A DNA stretch of 64,000 nt, taken from assembly GCF_040115645.1 (NCBI RefSeq), contig NC_089548.1, positions 5,456,001 to 5,520,000 of the forward strand, given 5' to 3'. A program made the position numbers and the translations under genes. The DNA comes from Euwallacea fornicatus. Taxonomy: Eukaryota; Arthropoda; Insecta; Coleoptera; Curculionidae. Under the pieces are notes generated by a model that did no database searches, had not been told where the DNA came from, and saw only the letters and a program-made list of their open reading frames with translations. Shown piece by piece: positions 34,772 through 47,900 of this stretch (position 1 is the first letter of the stretch; the number at the start of each line of letters is the position of its first letter).

Positions 34772-36006
34772 CAGGGTCCGGCAAAAAGAATGAACTTTTC
34801 TAAAAAACTTACCGTGAGGAAATGAATGTAGCGATTCAAACAACCGAGAGTGAAACACGGGCTTTATTAAAAGCAATTTCTTAATGTTTGGAAATTATGT
34901 GCTTAAAATATCCGCGAAATATTGGTCAGTTCTGTTTACCGCTTCCTTAGCGCCATCTTTTAAGTCTAGTATTGTTTGATAACGAGTAGTGTATACTTTT
35001 GCCTTTAAATCGGCCCAAAATAAACCTAATGCTGTCAATTCCGCAAATCTTAAGAGCCACAGAATGTCACCAAACCATGAAATAAGTCGTTCGTCATGTA
35101 CTTCCTATAGATTGTCAAGTACCCAATAACGATAATTCTCTTTGTTAACAGATCCAGTTAGATGAAAATGAACCTCGTCTGACATGATAAGCCTATTGAA
35201 AACATTTCGATCGTTACTTATTATTTCTAACATTTGCCCACAGGAACGTTCACGGGTTCCTATATCAAGATTATTCAACGTACGAACACTCTGTACTTTT
35301 TAAATGGGTGAAGGTGCAAGTCTGCGTGCAAAATGCGTCATAAATTTGAACCCAAAATGTTGAACGCAATCACGTGTTTCGTGACAGAAGGCGATGGACT
35401 TCGCTTGCCTGATTCTTTCAATATTTTCTGGAATATGAACTGTACGAGTACCACCAAGAAAATTTGATATGAGGATAGTCCCAAAAATACCTGACCTGAT
35501 ACGTAAAAACAAAAAATTGGGAGAATATTACATTGTTTCTCGTCATACTTTCCTTTGAGATCGACACATTTTTCCCAGCGATGTTCTACGCCTTTTATAT
35601 CTTGCTTGTGGTAAGAATTTGGGAATGTTTCGAAATAAGCACCAGTTTCGGACTTCACCTCTTCATTATTGGCAAATCTCGTTTCGCCGGGCCGTTTTTT
35701 TAAGTTTGGAAATAAAAAATAATCTGAGGGGGCTAAATCTGGCGAATAGGGTGGGTGAATAAGAGAAAATACTTTTGCCGCGCAGCGAATTAAAGTCATT
35801 ACGTAAGCATCTTTGTGTCTATATTACAGATTGGTTAGTGATAAAACACTTTACGGCAAAAATTCATTGGTTTATTTCCTAATTAACCCTGACACTTAAA
35901 TGTGTCAAATTGGCGAAACCAAGAAATCGCATTTTGACAAACTTGACTCCATTTGTATTTCAATGCCAAGCATTTCAAAACCGTTCAGTCCTGTTGCCGA
36001 ACCCTG
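34772..36006 (-). mobile_element. Decayed TA-flanked transposon with nested mariner fragment
   Basis: Inverted repeats of about 28-30 bp (CAGGGTCCGGCAAAAAGAAT at 34772; the matching arm ends at 36006) are flanked by TA at 34770-34771 and 36007-36008. The minus strand carries pieces of a transposase. One is an HTH region (GGTRTVHIPENIERIRQ, about 35300-35465). The others are DDE-domain pieces (LIMSDEVHFHLTGSVNKENY near 35160 and RLISWFGDILW near 35080). Stops, frameshifts and a missing section between the acidic residues show that it is dead. A mariner fragment interrupts it at about 35468-35830. Confidence 0.8.
35468..35830 (-). pseudogene. Truncated mariner transposase C-terminus nested in older transposon
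   Basis: The minus-strand frame reads HPPYSPDLAPSDYFLF, then ANNEEVKSETGAYFE and HRWEKCVDLKGKYDE, the C-terminal catalytic part of a mariner (DD34D) transposase. A mariner-like end (GAGGATAGTCCCAAAAATAC) sits at 35471. The 5' two-thirds are missing. The right breakpoint is not precise. Confidence 0.8.
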
Positions 36007-36765
36007 TATAACGAGATGTAAGTACTTAATGGTATATGCCTATAATAAACTGGTTACGCAGTTTTCCTGTAAACGTGAAAGACATTGATTTGTGAGATAT
36101 ATGCGCTCAATATTCAAGGTTCTTCTAGTCCGTGGTTTGGTGCATAATTTATCTATTTACTGATTTTTTGTAGGAAATGCTTTAACGACTTTTTAAGGAC
36201 ACATCAATTTATAGGTACGGTAGTTGTATCTTATATGAATACTATACCATATGCACATTAAATTCTAAAATACGTATGTATATTTCTCAATTGCCCAAGA
36301 ATGGCCGTTTTAACCTACTTTTTAATTTTAACTTGGATCATAATTTATTCCAAAAACGCATAAAAATAATTAGCCCCAAATACGTTATTCTATTAGGTTG
36401 CGCCAAAAGTAATTATTTGCCTAATTTGGGATGCACAATAGATCTCTCAAATTTCGTAAGATTTAACGTTAAGCATCTCGTTACTTCTTTACGACATTTT
36501 CCTAATGAAAGAATCGACTGACCTTACTTTTTACTGCTTGAGTTTTGGAAAAATTTCTAGTTTTGTCCGTAATATTTTAGTATTAAGTTGGTAGCTAATT
36601 CTCAATTGCGATGAAACGGACGTAACTATTTTCATCGTAGAGTAAAAAGAAATCCAAAAGCGATATCTTGGGAAGTTATTTTTACGCGCAAATTTTGGAA
36701 ATTTTGCAACTCAACTTTGAAATTTTCCATTTTTCTAAAATGAATTTCATACTTGGAAAAACTTA
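36007..36765. other. Intergenic spacer between two transposon relics
   Basis: No gene is seen. A sequence resembling a mariner terminal repeat (TTAGGTTGCGCCAAAAGTAA) begins at 36393 without a partner I can find. It may be a solo end. Confidence 0.35.
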
Positions 36766-37279
36766 CCGGGTGTCCAAACGAACCCTCGATATAGGAGATG
36801 AACATGGGATATAAAAGATATAGGTTGTCTTTATATTATTATCATAGGTTAATAATAAACTTTTTTATTTGCTGTGGGGATATCAAGGCCGATCATACGA
36901 TAATTATCCTGGCGTTATCCATTGATTTTTCACTAAACTAACTCGTAAAATAGTTAACAATTGCTTAGAAATGAGCAAAAGGAGAATATTCATTTGGAAT
37001 GCGGTTTTTATGCTTTGTTTTTGACGACTTTGTGCTTTTTTAATTTCTGACCTTGACTCTGTCTAATCGTGGCCTCGAACGATTACGCAAAACAATCAAA
37101 TGTTAAGACGTTTTGAGCGAAAATGGCTTTAATTCAAAGATTGAAAAATTGCGGAATAGTGGCCAGTCTTGAGTACAATGACATCCACGTAAAAGTTGGA
37201 TAGTCCGTGCAAGCGCAAAAAGACAAAAGCCGACTTCCCATGTTAATCGCCTATGTCCAGAGTTCGCCTAGACACCCGG
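36766..37279. mobile_element. 514-bp MITE with about 45-bp TIRs and TA target site
   Basis: CCGGGTGTCCAAACGAACCC at 36766 is mirrored by an inverted copy ending at 37279. Similarity between the arms continues for about 45 bp, through the shared ATAGG and AACATGGGA blocks. TA flanks both ends (36764-36765, 37280-37281). There is no intact ORF. This is a non-autonomous Tc1/mariner-type element; its autonomous partner is not in the window. Confidence 0.85.
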
Positions 37280-38246
37280 TATAAACCGTTAAAGATAAAT
37301 TTATGTCGAACTCACAGCATTTCCACCATTCCACCACTCTACACAGCACAAGTAGTATGCTGTATGAAAAATTACTTTAAAAAATCTAAATTTCGATCAC
37401 ATTCTTAATCAAAAAAAGGGATATCTGTTTTTATGGCATACTTTACCTAAAAATGTTCTATTGAAATTTAAGAAATTCACTTACCTTAGTTATTAGCGCA
37501 GGAGATTACCCTTCCGTGTTGAGAACTCTTTCTTGTGGTATTAGTGGACAAAGAACACAGGAATCACTGAATTCCACGTCAAATCATTCTTGGAAATGAC
37601 ATTAAATTTATTAAGCTTCGAAGACTTTATGTGACATGTGATACACCATTAAAAAGGGCACAAAATAAATAATTTTTTACCGTATTTGAAGATCTGTATG
37701 GATCTTGATTCAAATAAAATTTTATTTGTAATAATTTGAACTCTATTGTTACTTAATCTCCTTTTAACTTACTACTCCTTTTTTTGGCCTTATTATGTTT
37801 GCATTTCAATTTTTATGGCTCATATGTAAGAGCTGATTTAAGGCTCATTTACGTTAGATAATAAATTTAATACAAGCCGATAGTACCTATTAAAAATAAA
37901 GATATTAAGGCCTAAATTTAAAATTTTGCAAAATGTATGAAAAATAACAAAATTTATATATCCGAAAACCGTGACGTTTTGTATAATAAGGATTTGCCGA
38001 AGGGAAAGAAAAGTTTGAACTTCCGATGTTTGAACACTTTAGAACTGCGAGGTTTCTCTTGCTTCGAACAGCCCTACCGCACTTTAAGCTGAATTACAAT
38101 ATTGACAGTAATACTGACGTCAATAAATTATTTGAGGTTATGAATGTTGTTTAGAATTTTTTCCTTTGGCGACGTGTAGTTTTCCCCATATTTAACAATT
38201 TTCTTATTATTGCGGTTTTTATAATTAAATTATTCTTTGCGTGAAA
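37280..38246. other. Intergenic region upstream of the p24 gene
   Basis: AT-rich sequence with no supportable gene or repeat. It should contain the promoter of the downstream p24 gene. Confidence 0.4.
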
Positions 38247-39283
38247 ATGAACACAATATATTGGACTTTACTTGGTCTATTCCTTTTGATAGACATTTCG
38301 TCAGGGTTGTACTTCCATATCGCAGAAACCGAGAGAAAGTGCTTCATCGAAGAAATTCCTGATGAAACTAATGTTGTCGGTAAGTACTAATTTTGAACTA
38401 CTCTGGAATAGATATTTATCACAGAGAGCTTTTAGTGCCAGCATATTGGCAGGAATTAGGAACATTTTTTCCTCTTAAAGTTCTGTATATGCTTCAAACT
38501 GCAATATTTGGACTTTGGTTATTCCATAACTTTGAGAACTTTAGAAGATAACTTCAATAGTATGCAGTGTTCTATGATGGAAAGAAAATATTTAAAGAGA
38601 TGACTACATACTCATCTCTTGAAATATTTGCTTCACTTACAATCTATAAATAACTAGAAATAGACTCTTTTAAAGACCTCCTATTTTTTAACCAAAATTT
38701 CTTCTCTCTAGTAAACTATAAAGTCCAGCTTTACGATCCAAGAACTGGAGGCTTCATGCCTTCATCTCCAGGCATTGGAATGCATGTTGATATCCGCGAC
38801 CCTGATGATAAAACCATCCTTTCAAGAGTTTACTCCTCAGAAGGAAAAATCTCGTTTACCTCCCATATACCTGGTGAACATGTAATTTGCATGTACTCGA
38901 ATAGCTCTGCTTGGTTCGGTGGTTCTCAGTTGAGGGTTCACCTTGACATTCAAGTGGGTGAACACGCCATTAACTATGGGGAGGTTGTTCAAAAGGAAAA
39001 ATTATCCGAATTGCAATTGAGAGTTAGACAGTTGCTGGATCAGGTAGAACAAATCACCAAAGAGCAGAATTACCAGAGGGTGAGTGAGGTTGATTATGAG
39101 AGGGATTTTAATTCAATGTTTATGTTTGTATAGTACCGGGAAGATAGATTCAGGCAGACCAGTGAAAGCACCAACTCAAGGGTACTATGGTGGGCAGTTC
39201 TTCAAACAATCGTGTTGATAGGAATGGGGTCATGGCAGATGCGACATTTGAGAAAATTCTTTGAGGCCAAGAAGTTGGTGTAG
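38247..39283 (+). CDS. eca: p24 family cargo receptor, TMED4/TMED9 (eclair) type
   Basis: Exons 38247-38379, 38712-39079 and 39134-39283 (TAG) give 216 residues. A signal peptide (about 1-20) precedes a GOLD domain beginning LYFHIAETERKCFIEEIPDE. A coiled coil (LSELQLRVRQLLDQVEQI) is followed by NYQRYREDRFRQTSES, one transmembrane helix (VLWWAVLQTIVLIGMGSWQM, about 184-203) and a short cytosolic tail ending FFEAKKLV. The terminal KKLV is a dilysine COPI retrieval signal. p24-alpha proteins cycle between ER and Golgi and help sort GPI-anchored and other cargo. Length and all landmarks fit the TMED4/9 subfamily; eclair is the fly name. The neighbouring ACAP gene is convergent. Confidence 0.93.
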
Positions 39284-39986
39284 ATTACTTATGAATTTTT
39301 TTTTTGTTTGTGGTGGCTAAGAGAGTACGTCTTTAATTAAATTTACTTCTATATTTTCAATCTTCTAATCCATTGTTCAGTTTCAAAATCACTCAGAATT
39401 TTAAATCACCGCTAAATTTTTGAGAACGAAAATGCGGCAGTGGTGCTTAAGCAATCCAGCAAGTAGCTAACTAACTAAGAGCAAGTCTAGATTTTCATTC
39501 TCAAAAATCAAATGAAAGGTTCAAGTATTGTCAATGCCAAGTGAGAGAACTTCCAACATATTTTACAGAAGCAGAACCAGCACAATTAGTGCATACACCA
39601 TTTTTTCAAAGTTTTAATTCTTCAAGTTGATGGGGATACTTCAATCAATTTTCAATTTCAAAACAAATGACGTAACCCTTATACTGTTGGATCATGTGAT
39701 CAGAGGCAATGAGTAACTTTATTTTAATATAATCTCGATATGAAACTGGTTTGCATGAGAGCGAACCAAATTACCTCTTACCGTTTTAATAAGACGGTAA
39801 TATTTTATTAATTCAAAATATATAATTTTTTGAAATCTAAAAATAAGACCTTATATGTATAAACATTAAAAATAATTATTTATAAACCAATAGAATTAAT
39901 CACGTAATACTTATTATGTTGGATAGAATATAGACGAGTATGAGAAGAAATTTTGTATACCATAATTCGTTGTAAAAATTACCTAC
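39284..39986. other. Convergent 3' intergenic region
   Basis: About 0.7 kb of AT-rich sequence lies between the stop codons of two convergent genes and probably consists mostly of the two 3' UTRs. Nothing else is recognised. Confidence 0.4.
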
Positions 39987-42900
39987 TCAGTGGTCAATAT
40001 TGCTAGGCCTTTGTTCGCTGCTCAAGTACGAAAGTCTTGAAAAATCCCGCACTACGTCAATAAACATATCGCTTCCAGAAACTCCCGATTCTGAGTCTCT
40101 CATTTCCTCGTTGAGCCGCTCTAATCGAAGCCTAAGAAACAATTTTCCTTTACCATTAATCCAAATGATTATGTAATTTAACGGAAAATGGAAATGGAAT
40201 TACTCACAAAGTAACAATGTCTGCATGTTCCTTTTGTTCAGCCATTGACAAAGGTACTTTTCCTTCTTCGTCCTCGATATGTTGATCAGCTTTATATTTC
40301 AAAAACAAACAAACTTGAGCCGTGTGTCCCTCTCTTGTTGCTAAATGCAATGGAGTCCGCCCGTTCTGGTCTTGAACATTGATTTTAGCACCGTTTAGTA
40401 AAAGATACGCACATGCTATCACCGATCCCTAAAAGATAGCTTTGAACTAAATAACGCATATTTTCTAGTAGTTGTAAAATAATTTTTCAGTAAAAAAATC
40501 TTACACTCAGCACTGCACCATGCAAGGGATGTCTATCCCGCTCTTTAGAATTAGCCCAATTTTTGTCAGCTCCTAAAGCCAATGCCTGACACATCACTGG
40601 AAGATTATCAGCTGCTGATGCTTTGTAAAGCAAAATATTAGAATCCAAACTTGATACATCATCGTCACCTATAGAAACGTAAATATAAAACACAAATGCT
40701 ATAAAGGAAAAGAAACTTACCACTTGCAGAGTCTTTTCCCTCTTCAGTATCTCCCTCTCTTTCACTTTGGTCACGCACCATGGGTTTGATACTCAAGTCG
40801 CTTCCAAACAACCATACAGGTCTAGTATCACTTCTAGTAGTATCCTCATTAAAACTCGATAGTGACACTGAATCGTTCTTCTTGTCTTCTCCTAAATCAC
40901 TAAAACTCGCATCACTCTCTCTATCTGAGGATTCTCTGGAATGCGTGGGTGTGCGTTTTATTTTCTCGACGGCCCATTTTCTAATGCGTGTCGGTACGTT
41001 AAATTCGTCTGACGCTCCATTTAGAAGCTCACTTTGAATATCCTCAATTTTTTTAATAAATTTTTTGTCTACGTATTTTGACTTAATCCATTCCTCTCTC
41101 TGTGTCCTAAAGCATTTTAATTTCAATAATATAATTTGTTCATACAAATACAAAATATTGTACCCTGAGCAATATTCCGAAGCTCGCTGAACTTCTTTAG
41201 GAACGTTATATTCGTAAATTTTATTAACGACGTTATTGCCTAATTCCGCAATAACTTTAATAACTTCGGGTTCCCAATCATCCAGCTTCAGGGAACGTAC
41301 TTTACTATAGTGCACTCCTAGACTGCGATGAACGCCCGAACATTCTAAAAATGGAAGTAATCTAATAAACAAATATTAGTATTTCGATAGCCAAGTTCCA
41401 GCGGGGAACACCATGAATACTTGACAGCACGTTTTCAGAAAATTGTACGTTTCCTTACCAATACACATTAAAATTCCCAAATTGATACTGGCCCAGTAAG
41501 GATTAGGGCTCTTGCAATCTGCACACAAATTATTTCCGGGATGTCTTAAAATTTTTTCCAGCATCCTGAAAAAAGTTAAAATGTCAAAATAAATATTTAA
41601 GTACATATCTACTTTTGCACAAAACACTAATCATTCCAAAGTTAAATCAAGATAGAAGTAACTGGCAAATTGCGACATAAATGAACAAAGTGATCACTAC
41701 AAAAGAACATACAATAAAAAAATAAAACAAACACGCTTCCTAACAACATTTTTCTGCCCTTTCCGTACCCTTCACTTACCTCATTTTCTGAGATTTATTA
41801 TTATTATCCACCCTTGATAAATGCGAACTGTCATTTGCTCGAAAGCAGCTATTCTGGTCATTGCTACCTTCGCCTTGGGATTTGTTTAGCACCATTTGAA
41901 TTGCGTTTCCAATTGCTTTCTGTAGGGCATCGATCCATATATTGTACATTTCTTCCGAGTCTGCTTGCAAGATGTGGCTTCTGTACAAGTGGTTAAAAAT
42001 TAATTAATCGATATATATAACTTGAGTACGTACTTTGAGGGCGAAACGATTTCAAAGCAAAACCGCCGATCGCCCTCTGTCACTGGTTTAATAGTACAAA
42101 TCCTTAAGTCATCTTCCATTATTGTTTCAGATTCATCTCCAGTCCTACGCCTAACAATTAAACAAAAATTATATAGGTCTCTTGTGTTCGTCACTACAAA
42201 ATACCTGTAAACCAACTTGTTATCAAACAAATAGAACCACCTCCGATTCCACGTTTTGAAGGCATTCGAGGTGCGTTTAAACAGATACCCTTCTAACTTT
42301 AAAGACTTATTACCGTTCTGCACTACAGTGTCTTCAGAATTTGACACTAATTTATGGGAGTCTTCAACTTCTTTTTCAATTTTTCGCGTCTCATCTCTCA
42401 TGTTACCAATCTAATAAAAACAAAAACATAAAAAAAGTAAGGAAATTTGTTGTGACAAACCTCATTGGCTAAGGATCTAAAGAAAGGTTGAAGGTCATGA
42501 CATAAATCTTCGCCCTGATGGTAGTACGCAGTACGAGCATGCATGTACGATAGAAGCTGAAATCCATATATGTTTAAAAGAAAATGTTAAAAAGAGAATT
42601 TAATGAAACTCACAGTACTTAAAATTTCATGTCTTTTCTTGCTTTGCAATACATATATGCTGTTCACATAATTTAGAGTCTGATGCCCAAAACAAGACTT
42701 AATAGCAAATAAAATATTTTGTACTTCCTCAACTTCCTGAGGTTTGTTGCGTGGAACTTGCGAATTTCGAACAAGGACATTATCATACTCTTTAGATATG
42801 TCTTCAAAATGACTTTTGTAATCTCTAACTGCTTTAATATCTCTGTAGAAGAAAGAAATGTCATATATAAAAAAATAAACATGTTCTTAAATACTTTTTA

Positions 42901-44118
42901 ACAAAAGACGAAATATTCTTCAAAAATATTCGGGAAACTTGATCTAACAGGGTGGTGTGAAATTTGTTCATTTCCTGTAAGCTATGAATTAACTTATTTA
43001 ATGCACTCAATACGTCTGGATCATCTCTAAATGAGGCACTGAGATCCCAAAGACTATTGGCAAACAAGCTGAAAAAAAAAGAACTATCCAATGGAGTTAG
43101 TGACATTTAAAACACAAATACCTTTGTTGTCCAACATAAGTTTTTCCTGTTTCTATCATGCTAGTGCACACTTTTAATATCTTCTCCATTCTTTGTTCCA
43201 AATGATCTATTCTCTGCTCCTCTTGATCAAGTAGAAGCCTGATTGAAAAGTTACATTTATTACATATATTAATTTATTTAAGTATTAGGTATAACTGTCT
43301 GAGAATCAACTTAGATATTGCATATTAATCTATACAATTTGTTGTGAATTCAAAGCATTAAAATTCCTTCTTAATAATTATATGAGATACATAGATAGTA
43401 TTTGACAGAATATCAAGTACTACTAGCATTACTGTAGAATTTCAATATCATATAGTTTGTAGCTTCAATCGCGAATAGAAAAGCTTGTGTCTATAAGAGA
43501 CCACATACTTTGCTGTTTATTACTGTCCATCCATTGTGAGGTAGCCACTTTACCCAGCTCTCTGATCTGGTGTTTGTATGAGAACTAATAACCCTTTTCT
43601 GATTAGAAGTAATCTAAATAAGTTCTCTAAGGCAAATCCAGAAATGGAGATATGCAGAGAAACATAAGAATTTGTTATATCAATCTGAACCCGCTATATA
43701 AGATAAATAACAATCTAGGCAAGAAGTACATTATGAATCCAAAATGTATGAAGCTTGGCAAGCAGCAAACTATGACTAACAAGATTAAATATTTATAACT
43801 GATCTGACATCTCAGTCTTATTTTCCTTAATATGAGAATATTTTGATAAATTTACTCCAATAATATTTTAATTTACAAGATATTTTCAGAGATGCTATTA
43901 CTACAGGAATTTTTGCTAGATCAATGAAGTAAATTAGATGTTATGAAATCTGAAACATTTCTGTAATATGAACAACTTGCTACTCAATATAATTAGTGAT
44001 AAAGCTTTTTTTGTGTATAAAATATCAGGTTATCCAGTCAAATAGTCAATTAAAATATGTCTTACCTAAATTTTGGAGAATCTCGAAGACACTCATATAA
44101 CTCAATTTTTGGACCCAT
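39987..44118 (-). CDS. CenB1A: ACAP/centaurin-beta ArfGAP (BAR-PH-ArfGAP-ankyrin)
   Basis: Fourteen coding exons run from ATG 44118 to TGA 39987: 44118-44066, 43238-43122, 43068-42895, 42842-42614, 42556-42461, 42410-42205, 42150-42034, 41980-41780, 41565-41459, 41344-41164, 41106-40721, 40668-40505, 40428-40208, 40131-39987. The product is 798 residues. Domains: BAR (about 1-225; EMNKFHTTLLDQ and YDNVLVRNSQVPRNK), PH (about 262-360; LEGYLFKRTSNAFKTWNRRW), ArfGAP zinc finger with C412-x2-C415-x16-C432-x2-C435 and the arginine finger in SGVHRS (about 440), an acidic/Ser-rich linker, and three ankyrin repeats (about 635-760; NGRTPLHLATREGHTAQV). It should curve membranes and stimulate GTP hydrolysis by Arf1/Arf6 at the plasma membrane and endosomes. 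Every junction is in phase; the intron at 41107-41163 is only 57 nt. The fly orthologue name is assigned by family. Confidence 0.93.
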
Positions 44119-44990
44119 TCTTGTTAAAAGGAAATGTAAAATGTAACGTTGTAATCAATATTTTGGGATATGGGTCATGAATAACGTTAACAATTCCTTT
44201 TAATTAAGGAATCACAACCCACAACAAAATTAGTCATACAAAACTTTGCAATATTTGCAAACCAGGGGGTCGGTGAGGCATGTATTTATTGCATGACGAA
44301 CGGGAATCAGCAACGCCCAGTGTATAAAGTAAGTAGAATTAGATGAACTTGTGAAAGCGAAAATTGGGTAATTTTTGAGCAGTAATAATTAAAAAGTTGA
44401 AATAAAACAAATAACCATTTAGATTTTTCAGGAAACGAAAGTTTTGCACAGTTTGTGTCAGATTGTAATATTAAGTCATAATTATGTCCAAGATACCAAT
44501 CAAATGTGGTAACAATCTTGCGAGGCAAGATCAGATTATGAATATGTTTTACAAGATTGTTATAAATGTCTTGACTAATATAATACCAAAAAACAAGGAA
44601 AAAACAAAGAAAATGAACAAATGCAAAATACTTTATATAATAATCATTTTTATTTGATTATCTCTACTTAGATTTCCTATTTTTTTCTTGTCTCACCCAT
44701 TTATATTTCATATTTAAATTTCCTAACTTCATAAAAATAAAAATTTACCTAAAAACATATTCCTTATGCATAAATAATTATTTGGTAATTAACAGCACTA
44801 ATACAACACTGGCTTTATATCTTTTTCTCAGATAATACCATAAAGATACAGAATCAACTCAAAACAAAATTATTCTTAACTGTCACATTTTTAATGTGTA
44901 CTACAGCAAAACTTTCCTTTTTACATAAGAGAAAAAATTAGAGTATAATACTAACAATGAAATTGCGTTTTAATTGTATCTACTAATAAA
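44119..44990. other. Spacer between ACAP 5' end and swiss cheese 3' end
   Basis: Two genes here are transcribed in the same direction. The stretch should hold the ACAP promoter and the 3' UTR of swiss cheese. No other feature is seen. Confidence 0.4.
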
Positions 44991-47900
44991 CTAACAGAAA
45001 TCATCTGCAGATTTAATATCAAAGTCAACATCAGACTCCAATCCATTCTCGGACAGTGAAAGGGAACCTCCAGCTCTACGCAAACCTCTGAGATCTTCTT
45101 TTGGTACCTAGTATAATAATAATAATGAGAAACTTTAAAAACTTTAAAATAAATTACAGCAAATGTGAACCTTTCAATTAGCATTTTTTCAAAACCACCA
45201 AGCAGAACCCCCAAGTGAGAAGGTACATATGCAAACGGCCTTATTAAGTTACATCAAGCATATATGATTTCTTGAAGCCTTCCATGGAGCCCAAAGGTAT
45301 AAAACATTGATGATTTATTTACCGAATAAAACATCTACAACTAAAAGGCGGTATTAAAGAGTGAGACAAAGAGCACTAGTGAGTTTCTACAAGGTCGCCT
45401 ATCGTGTCGCCATGCCAACTCATTTGGCGTTCGTGGAACTGCGGAATTTGTTAAGTATAAGCAAATTAAAAAAATTGAAAACGTATAGTTATAATGGTTA
45501 GAGAGGCTTAAAGCCGAACTTAAAATAACGACATTGGATTTGTCTTCGGCATTAGCTCCGAATTTCGGCATCGTATTCATAGCAGAATGTGATAGCCCAT
45601 TTTATATTATTCAAGTCGAATTTGGCATTATATTGCAAGCTAAGTTATTTATTTGCGAGGCCTCGAGGAATTCTCGGAATTACCTCGAGGAGGAAAAATC
45701 TGTCTTTCCGTTCGTCAAGAAATTTCAGTATCCCTTTCTCGCTCTCTCTCGTCGGGCTAGTTCCAACGACTCTCGATTCACTTAAATGAATAACTGAAGC
45801 TTCGTAGAAAAATAAAATGCTATGAGCACCAACGTAAAAAGGGTGAAATCAGTATATTTTGGACAGTAACCCAACGACAAGTAGACTTGTTACGCATGCC
45901 AAATTTGAATTCAATGTCAAATTTATAAATCCGGCTTAAACTTACGAAATAAATATTTACATGGAAATATTTAGAATATATTTTTACTTACTGAAAAGCC
46001 CCCCGTTGGTTCAGAAGCATATCCTCCTCTCCCTTCATCTTCATCATCAGATTCCGACGAGCTGGACGCAGATGATTCTTCTTCGAACGGTCTAATGAAT
46101 TGGGAAAAAAATCACAGCGAAAGTTAATTAAAAAATATTACCTAGATACTTTGCACACCATCTGAGCCAAATCCGTGAAGGTATATTGGGACTGATGATC
46201 ACCAGCTAGCTGCGGCTTATAGCTTTCAGAGGCTCGAAATGTGGGCAGATTTCCATCCCTGCTTTGACCCTCAAAAAATGCTTTGCCATGTAAATAGCCC
46301 ACATTTTTGATTTCATCGAAGCTACTGAATTGCAAAGTTTTGTATTTGTCTATAGGTGGGCGTATGTACTCGCAGTAGTCGCTACTTTTGACCTCCTAAT
46401 TAATCCAAATACATAGTTTCTTTAATCAGACTTTTAAAGATGATAAAAATAAAATTTGAAATATTTTTCGGGCATCTAAAAACTCTCCACACTTGATAGA
46501 AAAGCTATAATTTATTGATTGTATTTCTGCAAGGTATTATTATCCCTTCGTTGTGCAGGTGTCCATCGTACTTGCGGAAGAAACACTAGGACGAAATTGC
46601 CTTGAACAACAGCTTAAATACCCGAAAATATTTCCCATTGTAGCGTTTAGAAGTATTCTTTCATATATTTCAATAATTACTTCCAACTGACGGACGCAGC
46701 TGACGTAAGCCAATCTTGACTGAATGTCGGGTATATTGGGAACTTTAACCGGCGTCGCAAATGGATTCCATCGCTTCCAAAGTAACCACCAGCCGGATAA
46801 AACATCACCGTAATTGGTCAAATCTTGATCATCTACGGAGCCCACGTCTATTGCTAAGATGTGGTCTGCACCCATGCTTCTCATGACGTCAGCTTTAATC
46901 ACATAAATATAACTAAGATTTTACCTGAGTCACATCAAGGCAAAACCTCAGTTTCTTTGTACACGTTACCTGGCACGTTATTAATATAACACCCATCAAC
47001 TAACATATGACCGTCCGTAGGGTCACAAAGGGGGGGAAATATTCCTACTATTGACATGGAAGCTCTCACGTACCGCCAAAGCGACCCTGAAGATAGAATT
47101 TAGGTGCTTAATTCAATAATTCAGTTTCCCAAAATTACATTTTTCGATTTGAAAAATTGCTGCGTTAAAATATTTTTTCCACATCTTGTGTGATTGGTTC
47201 ACCAAATAATTTAATTCGCATCTATATAAGACCACCCTGGTTAAAACAATCTAAGCAAAACAAGCTCTCTAAAAGTCTATCTATTTTTAGAAAAGTTTCT
47301 CTTACCTTTCAACTAATAGACAGTCTTCCCATGGTCTGAGCGAATGAAAAATAGTGTTAGTTTGTTGGGAAAATAATAGTTTTTGTTAAGTAAAAAAGAA
47401 ATAAGTTAAGCCCTTCAGCCTGAGTCAAGTATAAAAATTTGGAACGAATTTCAAAAATAAATTAGAAAGAATGAAACAAGTGAAGAGGGCAATCTTCTTC
47501 CATACACTGATCCCTTTGTGGCTCTCTGGAACGGTCAAATGTGTCATTCATGGGCGCTTACCGAATGCAAACCATGCAGGTGCGAACTGATTGTTTGTCT
47601 ACGAAATCAACTTTTATACTTCAAATTTATTTAGAGAGCTTTATTACCAGCTACATGTACTGGTGCTAAATAAAACTGGATATTAAAACCATGAAGATAC
47701 AAGTAATGACATTAGTAAACAAACAACCATTGGTACTTTACCTGGCAAGTTATTTGTGTATCCACCGTCTAACAGTAGATGCCCATCCTGGGGGTCACAC
47801 AAGGGAGGTAAATAGCCGGACAGCGACATTGAGGCGCGAACGTAACGCCACAACGAGCCTAAGAGAAGTTAAGCTTACTACTAATGCTGTCAATTTTTTT

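Noticed and set aside
45534..45789. Two overlapping plus-strand open frames inside the last swiss cheese intron
   Set aside because: No family similarity or splice signals; antisense to an intron.
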